NCBI GenBank assembly: GCA_021852225.1
Contig: JAJZOA010000115.1
Location: 1 to 6,726, forward strand
Origin: Planctomycetota bacterium
Lineage (GTDB): Bacteria > Planctomycetota > Phycisphaerae > WQYP01
Direction: 5' to 3'
DNA length: 6,726 nucleotides
In this document: positions 6,415 to 6,726 of the stretch, in pieces
Layout: every line of letters begins with the position of its first letter
Position numbering within the stretch: the stretch's first letter is position 1
Notes under the pieces: model-generated
What the model was told of the DNA's origin: nothing
Seen by the model: only the letters and a program-made list of their open reading frames with translations
Database searches by the model: none
Position numbers and translations under genes: made by a program

Positions 6415-6717
6415 GCGTCGGATTTTAGGCCATAGGTCAAGGAATCGCCAGTGACTTGGCCGGCCGGCGAAGCGAAGGGTGCGACCTTTTTGATCAGGTG
6501 AGCAGGTGACCGCGGTAGGTGCTGTCTTTGCGTGCGTCAGCAAGTCTTTTTTCCCAGCCGAATTTTGCTCTACTATCTACTCTCTCAAAACTCCTGCTCT
6601 ATTTTTTCGCCCGCGGGCAAAAAAATGCTGGTTACCCGGCTCGGCTTTTCAGAGGCGAAGGCCATCTGTTCACCGCGGTTGAGAGTAGAAAGTTGAAAAT
6701 AGACCGCAGGAGGAGCG

Positions 6718-6726
6718 ATGTGTCTC
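6718..6726 (+). CDS. Possible start of a gene cut by the window edge
   Basis: ATG at 6718-6720 follows AGGAGGAG (6708-6715), a strong Shine-Dalgarno sequence, although the spacing of about 4 bases is short. Only three codons, reading M-C-L, are inside the window, so the product is unknown. If real, the gene is divergent from ugd and the structured region 6249-6717 would be a shared regulatory region. Confidence 0.3.

Larger units (their letters stand above)
6249..6717. other. Intergenic region without a full gene, rich in inverted repeats
   Basis: No convincing coding region lies here. The open frame upstream of ugd (to 6440) lacks any family similarity, and the short frame from ATG 6625 (23 codons) has no ribosome binding site. 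The region holds the ugd promoter and repeat, the hairpin at 6370-6414, palindromes such as CTTGGCCAAG (6334-6343) and GCCCGCGGGC (6609-6618), and the related modules at 6576-6605 and 6679-6712. Confidence 0.6.

Noticed and set aside
6249..6440. N-terminal extension of ugd by 64 codons
   Set aside because: The family begins at MKIAVIGCGYVG; the extension has no similarity to it and contains the promoter and the two inverted repeats.
6602..6625. T6-C-GCCCGCGGGC-A7 as an intrinsic terminator
   Set aside because: The T-tract precedes and the A-tract follows the palindrome on both strands, the reverse of what a terminator needs.
1..6726. CRISPR array, tRNA, rRNA, insertion sequence or integron attC site
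   Set aside because: No regularly spaced repeats, no tRNA or rRNA signature, no transposase and no complete attC core pair were seen.

Overview
This is a bacterial window of moderate G+C, by eye a little above 50 percent overall, with an AT-rich stretch at about 290-430. The taxon cannot be fixed from the sequence. Shine-Dalgarno sites are weak before most genes, and no gene here is specific to a lineage. A Planctomycetota, Verrucomicrobiota or Acidobacteriota-like soil or sediment bacterium is only a guess.

Layout. Positions 1-439 hold no convincing large gene. They contain short hairpins, a 25-codon ORF behind the best ribosome binding site of the left half (257-334), and an 11-bp bulged inverted repeat (356-386) just upstream of the first operon. 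Positions 440-2833 (+ strand) hold three tightly packed genes: a TIGR04255-like protein, a protein with a central hydrophobic stretch and a helix-turn-helix, and a protein with an S-H-D-C-D motif. The first two overlap by ATGA; the second and third overlap by 11 nt or are 4 nt apart. None has a known function that I can name. The set looks like a portable accessory cassette and is the best candidate for an undescribed system.

The opposite strand carries a convergent cluster, transcribed right to left: UDP-glucose 6-dehydrogenase (6248-4899), a WbpP/GalE-like nucleotide-sugar epimerase (4878-3838), and a small exported alpha/beta hydrolase (about 3703-2975). The first two fit the supply of uronic-acid or epimerised nucleotide sugars for a surface polysaccharide. 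UDP-glucose would be oxidised to UDP-glucuronate, and the epimerase would invert C4 of this or a related UDP-sugar. The hydrolase is close enough to be co-transcribed, but its link to the pathway is unproven.

Positions 6249-6726 are a 478-bp stretch without a full gene but rich in structure: a plausible ugd promoter overlapping a perfect 9-bp inverted repeat, a long two-part hairpin (6370-6414), a pair of related purine/pyrimidine-rich modules in opposite orientation (6576-6605 and 6679-6712), and a possible gene start (ATG at 6718 behind AGGAGGAG) cut by the window edge.
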